From Methylosinus sp. LW4 (GTDB lineage Bacteria > Pseudomonadota > Alphaproteobacteria > Rhizobiales > Beijerinckiaceae): a DNA stretch of 64,000 nt. How positions within the stretch are numbered: position 1 is the first letter of the stretch; each line of letters opens with the position of its first letter. Made by a program: the position numbers and the translations under genes. The notes beneath the pieces are model-generated. The model made no database searches, was not told the origin of the DNA, and saw only the letters and a program-made list of their open reading frames with translations. Shown in pieces: positions 9,053 through 19,210 of this stretch. The stretch lies in NCBI RefSeq assembly GCF_000379125.1, contig NZ_KB900627.1, positions 324,703 through 388,702 of the forward strand, read 5' to 3'.

Positions 9053-9195
9053 AGCGATCGATCCAAAGCCCCTTTGCCCCCGCTGGATGCGCAAGCGGCG
9101 CTCTTCCAGGACGCGCGCCCTTCGACGGGGCGATCCCATTGGTCGATCGAAACGACGAGCGGCATGATCCTGCGTTCCTCACCCGGCGGCGGACT

Positions 9196-9214
9196 AGACT
9201 GAACGGTTTAGTTT
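9196..9214. promoter_or_regulatory. Probable TetR operator
   Basis: AGACTGAAC-G-GTTTAGTTT is an inverted repeat with seven of nine arm positions matching. It sits 144 bases upstream of the TetR start at 9052 and just past the 3' end of the RND pump gene, and resembles AcrR-type operators, so autoregulation is likely. Confidence 0.5.
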
Positions 9215-9356
9215 ACCACCGCAGCCGCCGTCGTAAAGCCTCGAACGAGGCGAAAGCGCGCGACCGCAATGAGAGGCGCCCCCAAGGACGCGAGCGGGAG
9301 AAGCCTCAATGCCCCTATTGGCGGGTCGGACGGTTGCGGAGGCGGGGATGGCGGCG

Positions 9357-12300
9357 TCACGCCTCTTGCGTCGCCAGCGTCGATGGATGCGCGACGCTGC
9401 GGCTCGGCCTCACGCGAAAGACGCCCAAAACGGAGACGAAGAGAGCCGGCACGAAGAAGATCGCCAGAAGCGTCGCCGAGAACATGCCGCCGACCACGGC
9501 CGTGCCGATCGCAATGCGGGCGGCCGAACCTGCTCCCGTCGCCACGACCAGAGGCAGCGTGCCGACGACGAAGGCGATGGACGTCATCAATATCGGCCGC
9601 AACCGTTCTCCGGCCGCGGCGATCGCGGCGTCCTCGAGCGTCGCTCCCGCGTCGAAGAACGCCTTTGCGAATTCCACGATCAGGATCGCATTCTTCACTG
9701 CGAGACCGACGGTCGTGAGCAAGCCGACCTGAAAATAGACGTCATTGGCCAGTCCGCTTCCCAGCGTCGCGACGATCGAGCCGATGACGCCGAGCGGGAC
9801 GACCAGAATGACGGCGAGAGGAATCGTCCAGCTTTCATATAGAGCCGCGAGACAGAGCAGCACCACGGCGAGCGAGAGGGCGTAGAGCGGGGCCGTCTGG
9901 GAGCCGGATTTCTGCTCCTCATAGGAGAGGCCGGTCCATTCGTAGCCGACGCCTGGAGGAAGCTTCTCGATGAGGCGCTGCATCGCCGCCATAGCTTCGC
10001 CCGTGCTGTGGCCGGGCGCAGGGGCGCCGAGAATTTCGAAGGATGTGAGGCCATTGTAGCCTTCCACCTTTTGCGGGCCCGATGTCCATGCGCCATCGAC
10101 GAAGGCGTCGAACGGAACCATCTTGCCGGATGAATTGCGCACATGCCATCGCGCGAGATCCGAAGGGGACATTCGCGAGCTCGTGTCGCCTTGCACATAG
10201 ACCTGCTTCACGCGTCCCGCTCGCAGGAACTGGTTGACGTATTGCGAGCCGAGAGCGCCCTGTATGGCGGCGTTGAGATCGCTGACCGAGACGCCGAGCG
10301 CATTGGCCTTCTCGCGATCGATCTTCAGCCTGTATTGCGGCGCATCTTCGAGGCCGTTCGGGCGCACCCCGGCGAGCGCGGGATCCTGCGCCGCCATTGC
10401 GAGCAATTGATTGCGCGCGGCGAGAAGCTTGTCGTGACCGAGCCGGCCTCGGTCTTCGAGCTGTAGGTCGAAGCCCGTGGCGTTGCCGAGCTCCATCACG
10501 GCCGGCGGCTGGAATACGAACAGGCGGCCGTCACGGTTGCCGGCGAAACGCCGCATCACGCGGCCAGCGACCGCCGCGCCGCTCTGCGCGGGATTCGGCC
10601 TCGCCGACCAGTCCTTCAGCTTGATCGCCGCGAAGCCGGCGTTCTGCGCTTGTCCGCCGAAATTGAAGCCGGAGACCGTCAGCACCGATTCGACATTGTC
10701 CTTCTCGGCCGTCAGCAGATATTCCGTCAGCTGCTCGTTCATCCGCGCCGTTTGCTCGGCGGTCGCGCCGGTCGGCATGGTCACTTGGCCGAACAAGAGC
10801 GCCTGGTCCTCTTCGGGAAGAAAGCCCGTCGGCATGCGGCCGAACATCGCGATCACGGCTGCGGTGATCGCGATGAAGATCAGAAGGCGGGCGCGCGAAT
10901 GAGCGATCAAATTATAGACGCCGTTCTTGTAGCGCTCGTTGACGCGATCGAACATCGCATCGAACCATTTGGAAAAGCCGTTCTTGCGCTCGCGCGCATG
11001 CGCGCTGCTCCGCAACAGAGTCGCGCAGAGAGCCGGAGTGAGAATCAGCGCCACGAGCGCGGAGAGCGTCATTGCGGACACGATCGTCACAGAAAATTGG
11101 CGATAGATGACGCCGGTGGAGCCGCCGAAAAACGCCATGGGAAGGAACACCGCAGAGAGCACCAGCGCAATTCCGACGAGGGCGCCGGATATCTCGTCCA
11201 TCGACGCGCGCGCGGCTTCGCGCGGCGACAAGCCCTTCTCGCTCATGAGCCGCTCGACATTTTCGACGACGACGATGGCGTCATCGACGAGAAGGCCGAC
11301 GGCGAGCACCATTGCGAGCATGGTCAGCGTGTTGATCGAATAGCCGAAGGCGGCGAGCACGCCGAACGTGCCGAGCAGCACGATCGGCACGGCGATCGTC
11401 GGAATGAGCGTCGCGCGGAGATTCTGCAGAAAGACCAGCATGACCAGAAAGACCAGCGCGACGGCTTCGAAGAGAGTCTTCACGACTTCTTCGATGGAGA
11501 GCGTGATGAAGGGCTCTGTGTCGAGCGGATAGGCGAGCTTGAGGCCAGGCGGGAAGAACTGCTCGAGACGCGCGAGCTCGGCGCGCACCGCGGACTCCGT
11601 GGAGAGCTGGTTGGCTCCCGGGGCGAGCTTCAGCGCGAGAGCGCCGAATGGCTTGCCGTTATAGAGAGACGCCGTGGAATAGGATTGCGCGCCGATTTCG
11701 ACGCGCGCGACGTCCCGCAGTCGGACTTGCGAGCCGCTGGGATTCACCTTGAGCAAAATATTTTCGAATTGCTCGGGAGTCTCGAGCCGGGTCGGCCCGA
11801 TGATGGCGGCGTCGAGCCTGTTTCCTCTGCTGGCTGGCAGCCCGCCGAGCTCGCCCGACGACACCTGCACATTCTGCGCGGTGAGCGCGCTCGTCACATC
11901 GCCGACGGTCAGCGAATATTTATAGAGCTTGTCCGGGTCGAGCCAAATGCGCATGGCGTATTCGGATCCGAAAGACGTGAAGTCGCCGACGCCCGTGATG
12001 CGGGTCAATGGATCCTTGAGATTGGAAGCGACATAGTCATCTATGTCGATGGCCGACATGGCGCCGTCGTCGGAATACACGCCGACGATCATCATGAAGC
12101 TTCTGACCGATTTGTTGACCTTGATTCCTTGCTGAGTGACCTCGGTCGGCAGAGTCGGCTGGGCGAGAGACAGCTTGTTCTGGACTTGCACCTGCGCGAT
12201 GTTCGGGTCGACGCCCTGCGCGAATGTCAGGTCGATCTCCATCGAGCCATTGGATTGGGCGCTCGACGACACATACTCCAAGCCGTCCAGGCCGGACATT

Positions 12301-12503
12301 TGCTGGAGAATGGGTCGCACGACGGTATCCATGACCGTCTGAGCGGAGGCGCCCGGATACGCGACCGAGATCGAGATTTGCGGCGGAGCGATGCTGGGAT
12401 ATTGCGCGATCGGAAGCCGAAAGATCGAGATCCCGCCGAGCAGCATCACGATCAGGCCGAGCACCCATGCGAAGACCGGACGGTCTATGAAGAAACGTGA
12501 CAT
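9357..12503 (-). CDS. RND multidrug efflux transporter (HAE1/AcrB type)
   Basis: 1048 residues, full length for the AcrB family. It starts MSRFFIDRPVFAWVLGLIVML as family members do, has the porter-domain texts YPGASAQTVMDTVVRP and LAPGANQLSTESAVR, and in helix 4 the paired aspartates GLLVDDAIVVVENVERLM used for proton relay. It is an inner-membrane proton-driven pump for hydrophobic drugs or solvents. It lies 20 bases downstream of its periplasmic adaptor; no outer-membrane factor is encoded nearby, so a chromosomal TolC-like protein is probably shared. Confidence 0.93.
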   Translation of the reverse strand: MSRFFIDRPVFAWVLGLIVMLLGGISIFRLPIAQYPSIAPPQISISVAYPGASAQTVMDTVVRPILQQMSGLDGLEYVSSSAQSNGSMEIDLTFAQGVDPNIAQVQVQNKLSLAQPTLPTEVTQQGIKVNKSVRSFMMIVGVYSDDGAMSAIDIDDYVASNLKDPLTRITGVGDFTSFGSEYAMRIWLDPDKLYKYSLTVGDVTSALTAQNVQVSSGELGGLPASRGNRLDAAIIGPTRLETPEQFENILLKVNPSGSQVRLRDVARVEIGAQSYSTASLYNGKPFGALALKLAPGANQLSTESAVRAELARLEQFFPPGLKLAYPLDTEPFITLSIEEVVKTLFEAVALVFLVMLVFLQNLRATLIPTIAVPIVLLGTFGVLAAFGYSINTLTMLAMVLAVGLLVDDAIVVVENVERLMSEKGLSPREAARASMDEISGALVGIALVLSAVFLPMAFFGGSTGVIYRQFSVTIVSAMTLSALVALILTPALCATLLRSSAHARERKNGFSKWFDAMFDRVNERYKNGVYNLIAHSRARLLIFIAITAAVIAMFGRMPTGFLPEEDQALLFGQVTMPTGATAEQTARMNEQLTEYLLTAEKDNVESVLTVSGFNFGGQAQNAGFAAIKLKDWSARPNPAQSGAAVAGRVMRRFAGNRDGRLFVFQPPAVMELGNATGFDLQLEDRGRLGHDKLLAARNQLLAMAAQDPALAGVRPNGLEDAPQYRLKIDREKANALGVSVSDLNAAIQGALGSQYVNQFLRAGRVKQVYVQGDTSSRMSPSDLARWHVRNSSGKMVPFDAFVDGAWTSGPQKVEGYNGLTSFEILGAPAPGHSTGEAMAAMQRLIEKLPPGVGYEWTGLSYEEQKSGSQTAPLYALSLAVVLLCLAALYESWTIPLAVILVVPLGVIGSIVATLGSGLANDVYFQVGLLTTVGLAVKNAILIVEFAKAFFDAGATLEDAAIAAAGERLRPILMTSIAFVVGTLPLVVATGAGSAARIAIGTAVVGGMFSATLLAIFFVPALFVSVLGVFRVRPSRSVAHPSTLATQEA

Positions 12504-12523
12504 CGAGGGCGCTCCCGCGGGGC

Positions 12524-13753
12524 TCAGGATTTATTGTCGGCGCCGACGGCCGCCTCTTCGACCGCTATGGGTCGAACGACGTCGCCTGGACGAATGTTCT
12601 GCAATCCGTCGACAACGACGCGCTCGCCAGCGTGTAGGCCGGCGGTGACGATCCATTTGTCGCCGATGGCCTGACCCGTTTGTATGATGCGTAGGCTCGC
12701 CTTGTCGCCGTCTCCGATCAGGAGGACGGTCGCGTCGCCATGCGTATTACGGGACACGGCCTGCTGCGGGATCAAAACGCCGTTTCGATCCATCCCTTCC
12801 TGCAAGGTCGCGTGCACATACATGCCCGGCAGCAACAGGTGCTTAGGATTGGGGAAGATGGCCCGCATGAGAACGGTCCCCGTCCCCTCGTCGACCGTGA
12901 CCTCCGAGAATTGCAGCTTGCCCGTGAGCTCATATGCGCTGTTGTCTTCGAGCTTCAAAGTGACCTTCGCCGCGCCGCGGCCGACGCTTTCGATCTCGCC
13001 GCTCGCGAGCGCCTTCCGCAGACGCAATAAAGTCGTCGCCGATTGCGTCACATCGACATAGATCGGATCGAGCTGGGTGACGGTCGCGAGCATGGTGCTC
13101 TGATTGGCGGTCACGAGCGCGCCCGGCGTGACCGTGGATCGTCCGATGCGGCCGGAGATGGGCGCCAGAACTTTCGTGTAGGAGAGGTTGATTTTCGCTT
13201 GGGCTATGCTGGCCTGCGCGATCGCGATATCCGCCTCCGCCTGCTGCGCCGCCGCCACTGCGTCCTCCAATTCCTGCTTGCTGACCGCTTTCATCGAGGA
13301 CAGCGATCTGTAACGGGCGGCTTTGGCGTTGGCCGCGACCAGCGTCGCCTGATTGCGCGACAATGTGGCGACCGCGCTATCATAGGTCGCTTGATAGAGC
13401 GCAGCGTCGATCTGGTAGAGCTGCTGACCCTCTTTCACTTCGCTGCCTTCTTCGAACAGCCGCTTGAGCACGACACCATTGACCTGCGGCCGCACGTCCG
13501 CGGTCAAAACGGCCGTCGTGCGGCCGGGCAATTCCGTCATGCGAGCGATCGGCTGCAAGCGAACGACGATAAAGCCCGCTTGCGCGGGCGGAGGCGACGG
13601 CTGCGCGCCGCCTGCTTGGCCGCAGCTCGCGAAGAATGTGAGCGAGAGCAGCCATAGGAAACGGCCGAAGAGGCCCGCCACGCGTTGGCGCGACGATAGC
13701 GGAGCCCTCTGGGCGACGATAGGCGACTGGATTCGACGAGACATCGGGCTCAT
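12524..13753 (-). CDS. RND efflux periplasmic adaptor (AcrA type)
   Basis: 409 residues from ATG 13753 with GGAG upstream. N-terminal lipoprotein-like signal (FLWLLSLTFFASCGQAGG, lipobox around FASC). Then barrel-sandwich half DVRPQVNGVVLKRLFEEGSEV, an alpha-hairpin with VSKQELEDAVAAAQQAEADIAIAQ, and second half LAPISGRIGRSTVTPGALV, followed by beta-barrel and membrane-proximal domains. It links the RND pump to an outer-membrane channel. Operon: TetR gene, adaptor, pump. Confidence 0.92.
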   Translation of the reverse strand: MSPMSRRIQSPIVAQRAPLSSRQRVAGLFGRFLWLLSLTFFASCGQAGGAQPSPPPAQAGFIVVRLQPIARMTELPGRTTAVLTADVRPQVNGVVLKRLFEEGSEVKEGQQLYQIDAALYQATYDSAVATLSRNQATLVAANAKAARYRSLSSMKAVSKQELEDAVAAAQQAEADIAIAQASIAQAKINLSYTKVLAPISGRIGRSTVTPGALVTANQSTMLATVTQLDPIYVDVTQSATTLLRLRKALASGEIESVGRGAAKVTLKLEDNSAYELTGKLQFSEVTVDEGTGTVLMRAIFPNPKHLLLPGMYVHATLQEGMDRNGVLIPQQAVSRNTHGDATVLLIGDGDKASLRIIQTGQAIGDKWIVTAGLHAGERVVVDGLQNIRPGDVVRPIAVEEAAVGADNKS

Positions 13754-13821
13754 GCGGTTTTGCTCCAGAAGAATGCGGATTGCTGCGCGGCTATCGAGGC
13801 GAGGCGTCGGAGACGTTTCCG

Positions 13822-14502
13822 TCAACGCGGAGCGTCCCCGGGCTCGGAGACCGAGCGGCCTGTCGAGAGCGGCGCCGAAATGGCGCGACCGAACATTTCC
13901 GCGAACTGTTCGAGAAGCCGCTTCGTCCGGTCGGCGGATGTCTGCAGGAGCTCGCGATGGATGAAGCCCAATTCGAAACTCAGACTGAGCAGCATTTCGG
14001 CGGCGGCGCCGATATCGAGATCGGGATCGGCCATTCCGGCATAGACGTAGCGAGCGAGCCTCGATTCGAGGCCGCTCTTGACGTCTTCGCGGATCCAGAT
14101 GCGGTTGAAACGAGCCTTGAAGGCTTCGTCGAGCAAGGCTCTCGAGATCACGATGCGAATTCGGTCGGATCGTTCCGATATCTTCTCGACCGAATGCGCG
14201 AGCATCTCCCGCGCTTCCTGCGCCAAGCTCGAGCAGAGCGGGCGCCCCAAAAAGAGCGCCGCGTCGGAGCGGTCCTCCTCCTTGTCGAGAATGGCCAGCA
14301 GCAGCCCTTCCTTGCCATTGAAATAGCGCTGGATCAGAGCCTCCGAGCAACCCGCGGCGTCGGCGATCGCGCGCGTCGTCGCTCCCTCGTAGCCGCATTC
14401 GGCGATGACCGTCACCGCGGCGGCCATGAGAGCCTCCTTGGTCGCTTGGCGGTCGCGGGCTCTCGGCTTGTTGACAGTGGCGACGGACAAGGCGTGCTCC
14501 AT
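13822..14502 (-). CDS. TetR-family regulator of the RND pump operon
   Basis: 226 residues. Helix-turn-helix at about residues 20-65 (KEALMAAAVTVIAECGYEGATTRAIADAAGCSEALIQRYFNGKEGLLLAI). It is the first gene of the run TetR-adaptor-pump with a perfect palindrome immediately before its start, so it likely represses its own operon until a pump substrate binds. Confidence 0.88.
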   Translation of the reverse strand: MEHALSVATVNKPRARDRQATKEALMAAAVTVIAECGYEGATTRAIADAAGCSEALIQRYFNGKEGLLLAILDKEEDRSDAALFLGRPLCSSLAQEAREMLAHSVEKISERSDRIRIVISRALLDEAFKARFNRIWIREDVKSGLESRLARYVYAGMADPDLDIGAAAEMLLSLSFELGFIHRELLQTSADRTKRLLEQFAEMFGRAISAPLSTGRSVSEPGDAPR

Positions 14503-14507
14503 TAGAT

Positions 14508-14529
14508 TATGTATGCACTCACATACATA
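14508..14529. promoter_or_regulatory. Palindromic operator upstream of the TetR/RND operon
   Basis: TATGTATG (14508-14515) and CATACATA (14522-14529) form a perfect eight-base inverted repeat around a six-base spacer, six bases upstream of the TetR start codon. Position and symmetry fit autorepression by that regulator. Confidence 0.7.
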
Positions 14530-14557
14530 TTATGCATAAAGCTTTGTGTCAATGGGC

Positions 14558-14574
14558 CACTAGTACAGCTAGTG
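14558..14574. promoter_or_regulatory. Second perfect palindrome
   Basis: CACTAG-TACAG-CTAGTG, with six-base perfect arms and a five-base spacer. It lies between the TetR operator and the rightward gene at 14711. It could be an operator for either direction; nothing identifies the protein that binds it. Confidence 0.35.
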
Positions 14575-14710
14575 CTGAAGCGCACACCTAACAATGGCGT
14601 CGACTCTAGCGCGGCTGTGGGTTGCAAGCGGATCACATTTTGCTGCAGAATGCGGGACCCGCTCATTCGCAGGCCTCCCTATCAGAAAGCGAAGAAGGAC
14701 GATCGACGAC

Positions 14711-15349
14711 ATGCCTCGCGGACGAATTCTGAGTTCCAAAGGCGCCCTCGTCCGCTCCTGGCCGTCGATGCGGACGCGTCCCTCTCGGTCGCTCGTTCGA
14801 GCCGTCGCCGGCGCAGCTATTTTGTCGCTGACACCGCCGGCCTTTATCGCTCAGGCCTCCGCCCATGGAGCGAAATGGGAAAGCCGATGCCAGATTTTTG
14901 TCGGTCCCGACGTCATGAATCTCGCCAGCTACTCGCCGGACGCCTCGCGCTCGGAGTTTTGCGTCGATATTCCGTCGACAGGCCACGCGATCATCGCGCT
15001 CGACGCAGAACAGGATGAATTGCGCGGCATGGCGATCGAGATTCGTATCGTCAAGGACACCGGCCGCGAAGAGCAGGAAGACATCGACGCCGTCACCGTC
15101 GCTTACAAGCCGCCTCACGTCTATCCGACCGGGACCATCAATTTCGAGCATGTTTTTCCAGACGCCGGCTATTTCGTCGGCATCGTCACCGTCACGGGCG
15201 ACCACGGCGAGCACTGGGTTTCGCGGTTTCCCTTCTCGGTCGGCATGACCTTCATGCGCTTGCTGCCGGTCTATATCCTGCAGATGATCGGCGTAGCCGT
15301 GGCCTTCTTCCTCTATCTTCGGCGCCGCCCGATGAAGAGGAACACATGA
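14711..15349 (+). CDS. Membrane-anchored periplasmic protein of unknown function
   Basis: 212 residues from the ATG at 14711; an upstream in-frame ATG at 14594 is possible. A signal or anchor segment (SLVRAVAGAAILSLTPPAFIAQASA) is followed by HGAKWESRCQIFVGPDVMNLASY, a beta-rich domain with two cysteines, then a C-terminal helix LLPVYILQMIGVAVAFFLYLRRR. The domain is therefore displayed in the periplasm and held by the C-terminal helix. The HGEHW and HGAKW histidines could bind metal, but I recognise no family. Confidence 0.6.
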   Translation: MPRGRILSSKGALVRSWPSMRTRPSRSLVRAVAGAAILSLTPPAFIAQASAHGAKWESRCQIFVGPDVMNLASYSPDASRSEFCVDIPSTGHAIIALDAEQDELRGMAIEIRIVKDTGREEQEDIDAVTVAYKPPHVYPTGTINFEHVFPDAGYFVGIVTVTGDHGEHWVSRFPFSVGMTFMRLLPVYILQMIGVAVAFFLYLRRRPMKRNT

Positions 15350-15753
15350 AGACGAATTGCGAAAAGTTGACGCAGAGACCCTTCTGTGGGACGATTTGAG
15401 CGTGGATGTGTGAAAGTCACGGCCCGGTTGGTAGTCCGGGTGGCGCTTACACGCTCGTAATTAGGTAAGCTCGTCATCGAGCCCCTTCCGACACATCCCT
15501 TTCCAAACGACAGGAAAGGTGTGTCCGCATGAAACTCTCGAAATTCCATCGATCCAGTCCCGGACTCTCGGCCGTAGAGTCCGCGCAACGTGACCATGAG
15601 CGCGATCGCCCGGTCTCGCCGCATTCGTCGGCGCATCGACAGGCGTAACCCGCTTCCCTTCCGACATGATCCCGCAGCAGCGCGAGAGTCGTGAGACTTT
15701 CGGCATGGCTCCGCACGTGTCGCTGCGCATCGCAAGCTCATGGAATGACACAA
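15350..15753. other. Intergenic stretch, no gene seen
   Basis: About 400 bases. The open frames here are extensions of longer antisense frames with no family resemblance. A promoter for the reductase gene must lie within it. Confidence 0.4.
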
Positions 15754-16593
15754 ATGTCCAAGAAAATCCTCGTCACCGGCGCGACCGGCAACACCGGCGC
15801 CTATCTCGTCGAGAAGCTCCTCGCCAGCGGCCATGCCGTTAAGGCCGCCTCGCGCTCGGGAAGACCCGTGGCCAGAGCGGAAGTCGTTCGCTTCGATCTG
15901 ACCGAATCCTCGACTTATCCGGCCGCTTTCGAAGACGTCGATCGCGCCTTTCTGATTATTCCGGCCGGACGCCTGAATAACGTCGAGTTCCTCGAGCCGT
16001 TCATTCGCTTCGCGGCGGATCGGCAGGTGAAGATCGTGTTTCAGACCGCTTATGGCGTCGAAAACGATCCGACCAGCCCCTATCGTCGCGCCGAGCTCGT
16101 GCTCGAAGGAGCGGGCGCGCCTTTCACCATCCTTCGCCCCAATTGGTTCTCGGACAATTTCCACACCTTCTGGCTCCCGGCCGTTCGTCATGGAATCATC
16201 GCCGTGCCCGCGGGGGACGGCAAATCGTCCTTCGTCGACACACGCGATATCGCCGATAGCGCCTTTGCGGCGTTGACCTCCTCGCGATTCGACGGGCGGG
16301 GATTCACGCTCACCGGACCCGAGGCGCTCGGCTATGCCGAGGCCGCGGCAATTCTGGCGAAGGCGATCGGCAGGCCGGTCGAATATGATCCAGTCTCGGA
16401 CACGCAGTTCATCGCTATTCTCACCGGCGCCGGCATGCCGGAGGATTACGCTGCGCATCTCGCCGAGCTGTTCGCCATGGCGCGGAAAGGATGGACCGCC
16501 GCCGTCACCGACGACGTGCGAGAGCTGACAGGCAAGCCCGCTCGCAGCCTCGCTGTCTACGCCGCCGACAATCGGGCGAAGTTCCTCGGTTGA
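15754..16593 (+). CDS. NmrA-like NAD(P)-binding protein
   Basis: 279 residues from MSKKILVTGATGNTGAYLVEKLL, which contains the Rossmann GxxGxxG motif at residues 9-15. Further signs are VFQTAYGVENDPTSPYRRAELVLEGAGAPFTILRPNWFSDNF, the pattern of atypical SDR/NmrA/QOR2-like proteins that lack the standard YxxxK catalytic pair. Such proteins are quinone reductases or redox sensors. ATG 15745 (MTQMSKK) is an alternative start. Single gene. Confidence 0.8.
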   Translation: MSKKILVTGATGNTGAYLVEKLLASGHAVKAASRSGRPVARAEVVRFDLTESSTYPAAFEDVDRAFLIIPAGRLNNVEFLEPFIRFAADRQVKIVFQTAYGVENDPTSPYRRAELVLEGAGAPFTILRPNWFSDNFHTFWLPAVRHGIIAVPAGDGKSSFVDTRDIADSAFAALTSSRFDGRGFTLTGPEALGYAEAAAILAKAIGRPVEYDPVSDTQFIAILTGAGMPEDYAAHLAELFAMARKGWTAAVTDDVRELTGKPARSLAVYAADNRAKFLG

Positions 16594-16995
16594 TCGAAAC
16601 GCAATTCCGGCTCGGCGCGAAACGCCGAGCCGGCGCCATCCTCCAACCGAATTGTCGGGCGACCATCGTTCGGATGGAGTTCCGGCGAGCGCGTCCCGCT
16701 TGCCGATCCACGTTGGGCGACGCGCTCCGCGCAGCGACGAAATCGAGCCGCCCCGCATCCAGCCGATCCCAGATCATCGTGGCCGGCTCTCGTGGCGGAC
16801 GCGCGGCGTCGTCGTCCAGAATCGGGCGGGTCCGACATCTTGCGCGCAGCATCGGCGGCATGAGCTTAGATACTTGCGAATATGTCTAATCTACCCGGAA
16901 AGCGGCCTTTATTGGAAATGTTTCAGCCGCCGAGCGCTTGTTACTTCGTTATCAGTAGTCCTCGCCCAATAGTAAAGCCGAGCGAGGTCGAAATC
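16594..16995. other. Upstream region of the TonB receptor
   Basis: About 400 bases with no supported gene; an in-frame upstream ATG at 16882 gives an N-terminus without signal-peptide character. The last 130 bases are relatively AT-rich and likely hold the receptor promoter. I found no clear Fur or RirA site. Confidence 0.4.
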
Positions 16996-19191
16996 ATGTC
17001 GCGTGTCAATATCGAAGCATCTTCCACCGTCGCATCGACGCTCCTGTTGTCGCTCGTCATGGGTCACGCTCTCGCGCAGGAAGCCCTGCCGCCGATCGAT
17101 GTGGCGGCGCAATCATCGAATGACGGCGGGCGAGGCAAAGAGCGCCGGCCCGTCGTCGGACCGCTCGGCCCCACATATGCGGAGACGAAGAGCCTGAAGC
17201 AAATCACGCAGACGATCTCCGTCGTCGATCGACAGCAGATCGAGCTCGCCAATCCTACGGGTCTTCTCGAAATCCTCGCTCAGGCGCCCGGCGTCTCCAT
17301 TGCGCGCGCGGGCGGAATCGGCGGACAGATCTATCTGCGCGGCTTCAGCTCCAACACCATGCGCTCGCCGCTCTATGTCGACGGCGATCGCCTGCACGGC
17401 CGCAACACGCTGCAGCTCAATTATTTCGCGCCGGAAGAGATCGAGCAGGTCGAGGTGATCCGAGGGCCGGCCTCCGTGCTCTATGGCAGCGACGCGCTCA
17501 CCGGCCTCGTCAATGTCGTCACGCGACGCCCGTCGTCCGATGTCGACGGCCCTTTCCGTTTCACACGCGGCGGCGCCTCGTTCGGTTACGCGAGCGCGGC
17601 AACGGCGCTCAACACATATGAATGGGCGGAGGGCGCGGGCGACGGATTCTCGGTGAGGGGCGGCCTCGCGGGACGCAAAGGCCTCTCTTACGAGACGCCC
17701 TCGGGAGTGGCGCGCAACGGCGATTACCGCAGCGTCGGCGGCGATTTCACGCTCGGCTACGCGCCGACGCCGGATCAACGCCTTCAAGCGAGCTTTCGCG
17801 GCTATGTGGAAACAGACGGACGCGCGGGAGGCGTCGGCGGCGCGCCGGGCTACCCCTATCTCAATGTGCGGCAGAGTCCCAACGAGCTGCTGATGGGCCG
17901 CCTCGCTTATTCCGGCGACTTCACCGGCGGCCTGATCTCTCATGTCGAAGCTTCCGCCTATGTCAATTATTTCGACACGCATCTTCTCACCGTCAACACG
18001 ACGAGCGCGAAGCAGGCGGTGTTCTCGGACAGCCATGTGATCGGGCCGGTCGTCATCGGCGGACGCGTGCTCGCCGTCGCGCCCTGGTCGATCGACGGAT
18101 TCGGCAATGTGGTGACGAAATTCGGCGGCGACGCTTTCTATGAACGCCGTCCCGGCAGCGTCGGAACCACCACCACCGCGACGCTCTCCAACGGCATGGT
18201 GACCGCTCTGAAATATTCGCCGGCGAGCCAATCCGTGCCGGAATCGTTCCAGACCAACGGCGGCATTTTCATGCTGCACGAATGGACGCCCCTCGAAGCG
18301 CTCACCATCTCCGCCGGCGGCCGGCTCGATTATTTCAACACGCGGACGCGTCTGTCGCCGCTCCCTTCCGCAGCGCTGCTGCCCGCCTATGTGGCGAATA
18401 GCGACACAGACCGGCTGGCGCCGACCGGCAGCGTCGGCGCCGTGCTGCGCGTCGCCCCGGCTCTCGATGTCGTCGGCAATGTCTCGACCGCCTTCCGTCA
18501 TCCCACCAACGCCGAGCTGTTCAATTCGACGGCGACGTCATTGCCAAATCCCAATCTGCAGCCCGAGACCGGCGTGACCTATGAAGGCGGCCTTCGCCTC
18601 CATATCGCGAAGGCGACCGCGAGCATCACGGGCTTCCACAGCGTCTATCACAACCTCCTGCAAACGCAGTCGGTGACTTATATGGGCGTCTCCACCTACA
18701 CGCAGAGCCAGAATGTCGGGCGCGCCGAGATCGACGGCGTCGAGTTCGAAGGACGCTGGCAGGCGACGCCGGAGCTCAATCTCTTCGGCAATTTCACCGT
18801 GCTGGAAGGCACGAACACGACGACCGGGCGGCCGCTGCCCAATATCGCGCCCTTCCGCGCGCGCTTCGGCGCGCAGGTCGCGCCGCCCGGCGCCGGCTAT
18901 TCGCTGCAAGCCGTCCTCAACGCCGCGGCCGCCAAGACCCGTATCGACACGACGCAGGAATATGCGACGTCCGGCTATGTCACATTGAATCTCTATTCGA
19001 GCTTCGATCTCGGCGTGCTGGTCTCGCCGCGGCTCGGCGACACGCGACTCGCCATCGGGCTCGAAAACGTCTTCAACACGGCCTATGTGGACGCTGCGAC
19101 TTTCGCCAACATCTCCTACGGCCGCAGCGTCACGAATCCATTGCACGAGCCCGGACGCAATTTCATGATCAAGCTCACGCATGAATTCTGA
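16996..19191 (+). CDS. TonB-dependent outer-membrane receptor
   Basis: 731 residues from ATG 16996, preceded by GAGG. Signal peptide VASTLLLSLVMGHALAQ; plug domain at about residues 55-190 with YLRGFSSNTMRSPLYVDGDRL, EIEQVEVIRGPASVLYGSDALTGLVNVVTRRP; then a 22-strand-type barrel ending GRNFMIKLTHEF with the terminal Phe needed for assembly. No N-terminal STN signalling domain. It is convergent with a siderophore-type ABC operon, which suggests a joint uptake route for a metal complex. Ligand unknown. Confidence 0.9.
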   Translation: MSRVNIEASSTVASTLLLSLVMGHALAQEALPPIDVAAQSSNDGGRGKERRPVVGPLGPTYAETKSLKQITQTISVVDRQQIELANPTGLLEILAQAPGVSIARAGGIGGQIYLRGFSSNTMRSPLYVDGDRLHGRNTLQLNYFAPEEIEQVEVIRGPASVLYGSDALTGLVNVVTRRPSSDVDGPFRFTRGGASFGYASAATALNTYEWAEGAGDGFSVRGGLAGRKGLSYETPSGVARNGDYRSVGGDFTLGYAPTPDQRLQASFRGYVETDGRAGGVGGAPGYPYLNVRQSPNELLMGRLAYSGDFTGGLISHVEASAYVNYFDTHLLTVNTTSAKQAVFSDSHVIGPVVIGGRVLAVAPWSIDGFGNVVTKFGGDAFYERRPGSVGTTTTATLSNGMVTALKYSPASQSVPESFQTNGGIFMLHEWTPLEALTISAGGRLDYFNTRTRLSPLPSAALLPAYVANSDTDRLAPTGSVGAVLRVAPALDVVGNVSTAFRHPTNAELFNSTATSLPNPNLQPETGVTYEGGLRLHIAKATASITGFHSVYHNLLQTQSVTYMGVSTYTQSQNVGRAEIDGVEFEGRWQATPELNLFGNFTVLEGTNTTTGRPLPNIAPFRARFGAQVAPPGAGYSLQAVLNAAAAKTRIDTTQEYATSGYVTLNLYSSFDLGVLVSPRLGDTRLAIGLENVFNTAYVDAATFANISYGRSVTNPLHEPGRNFMIKLTHEF

Positions 19192-19210
19192 AAGAAGCGC
19201 GGATGGAACG

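Noticed and set aside
10650..12500. 616-residue plus-strand frame inside the RND pump
   Set aside because: Antisense shadow of a clear AcrB-type gene; His/Arg/Asp-rich protein without signatures.
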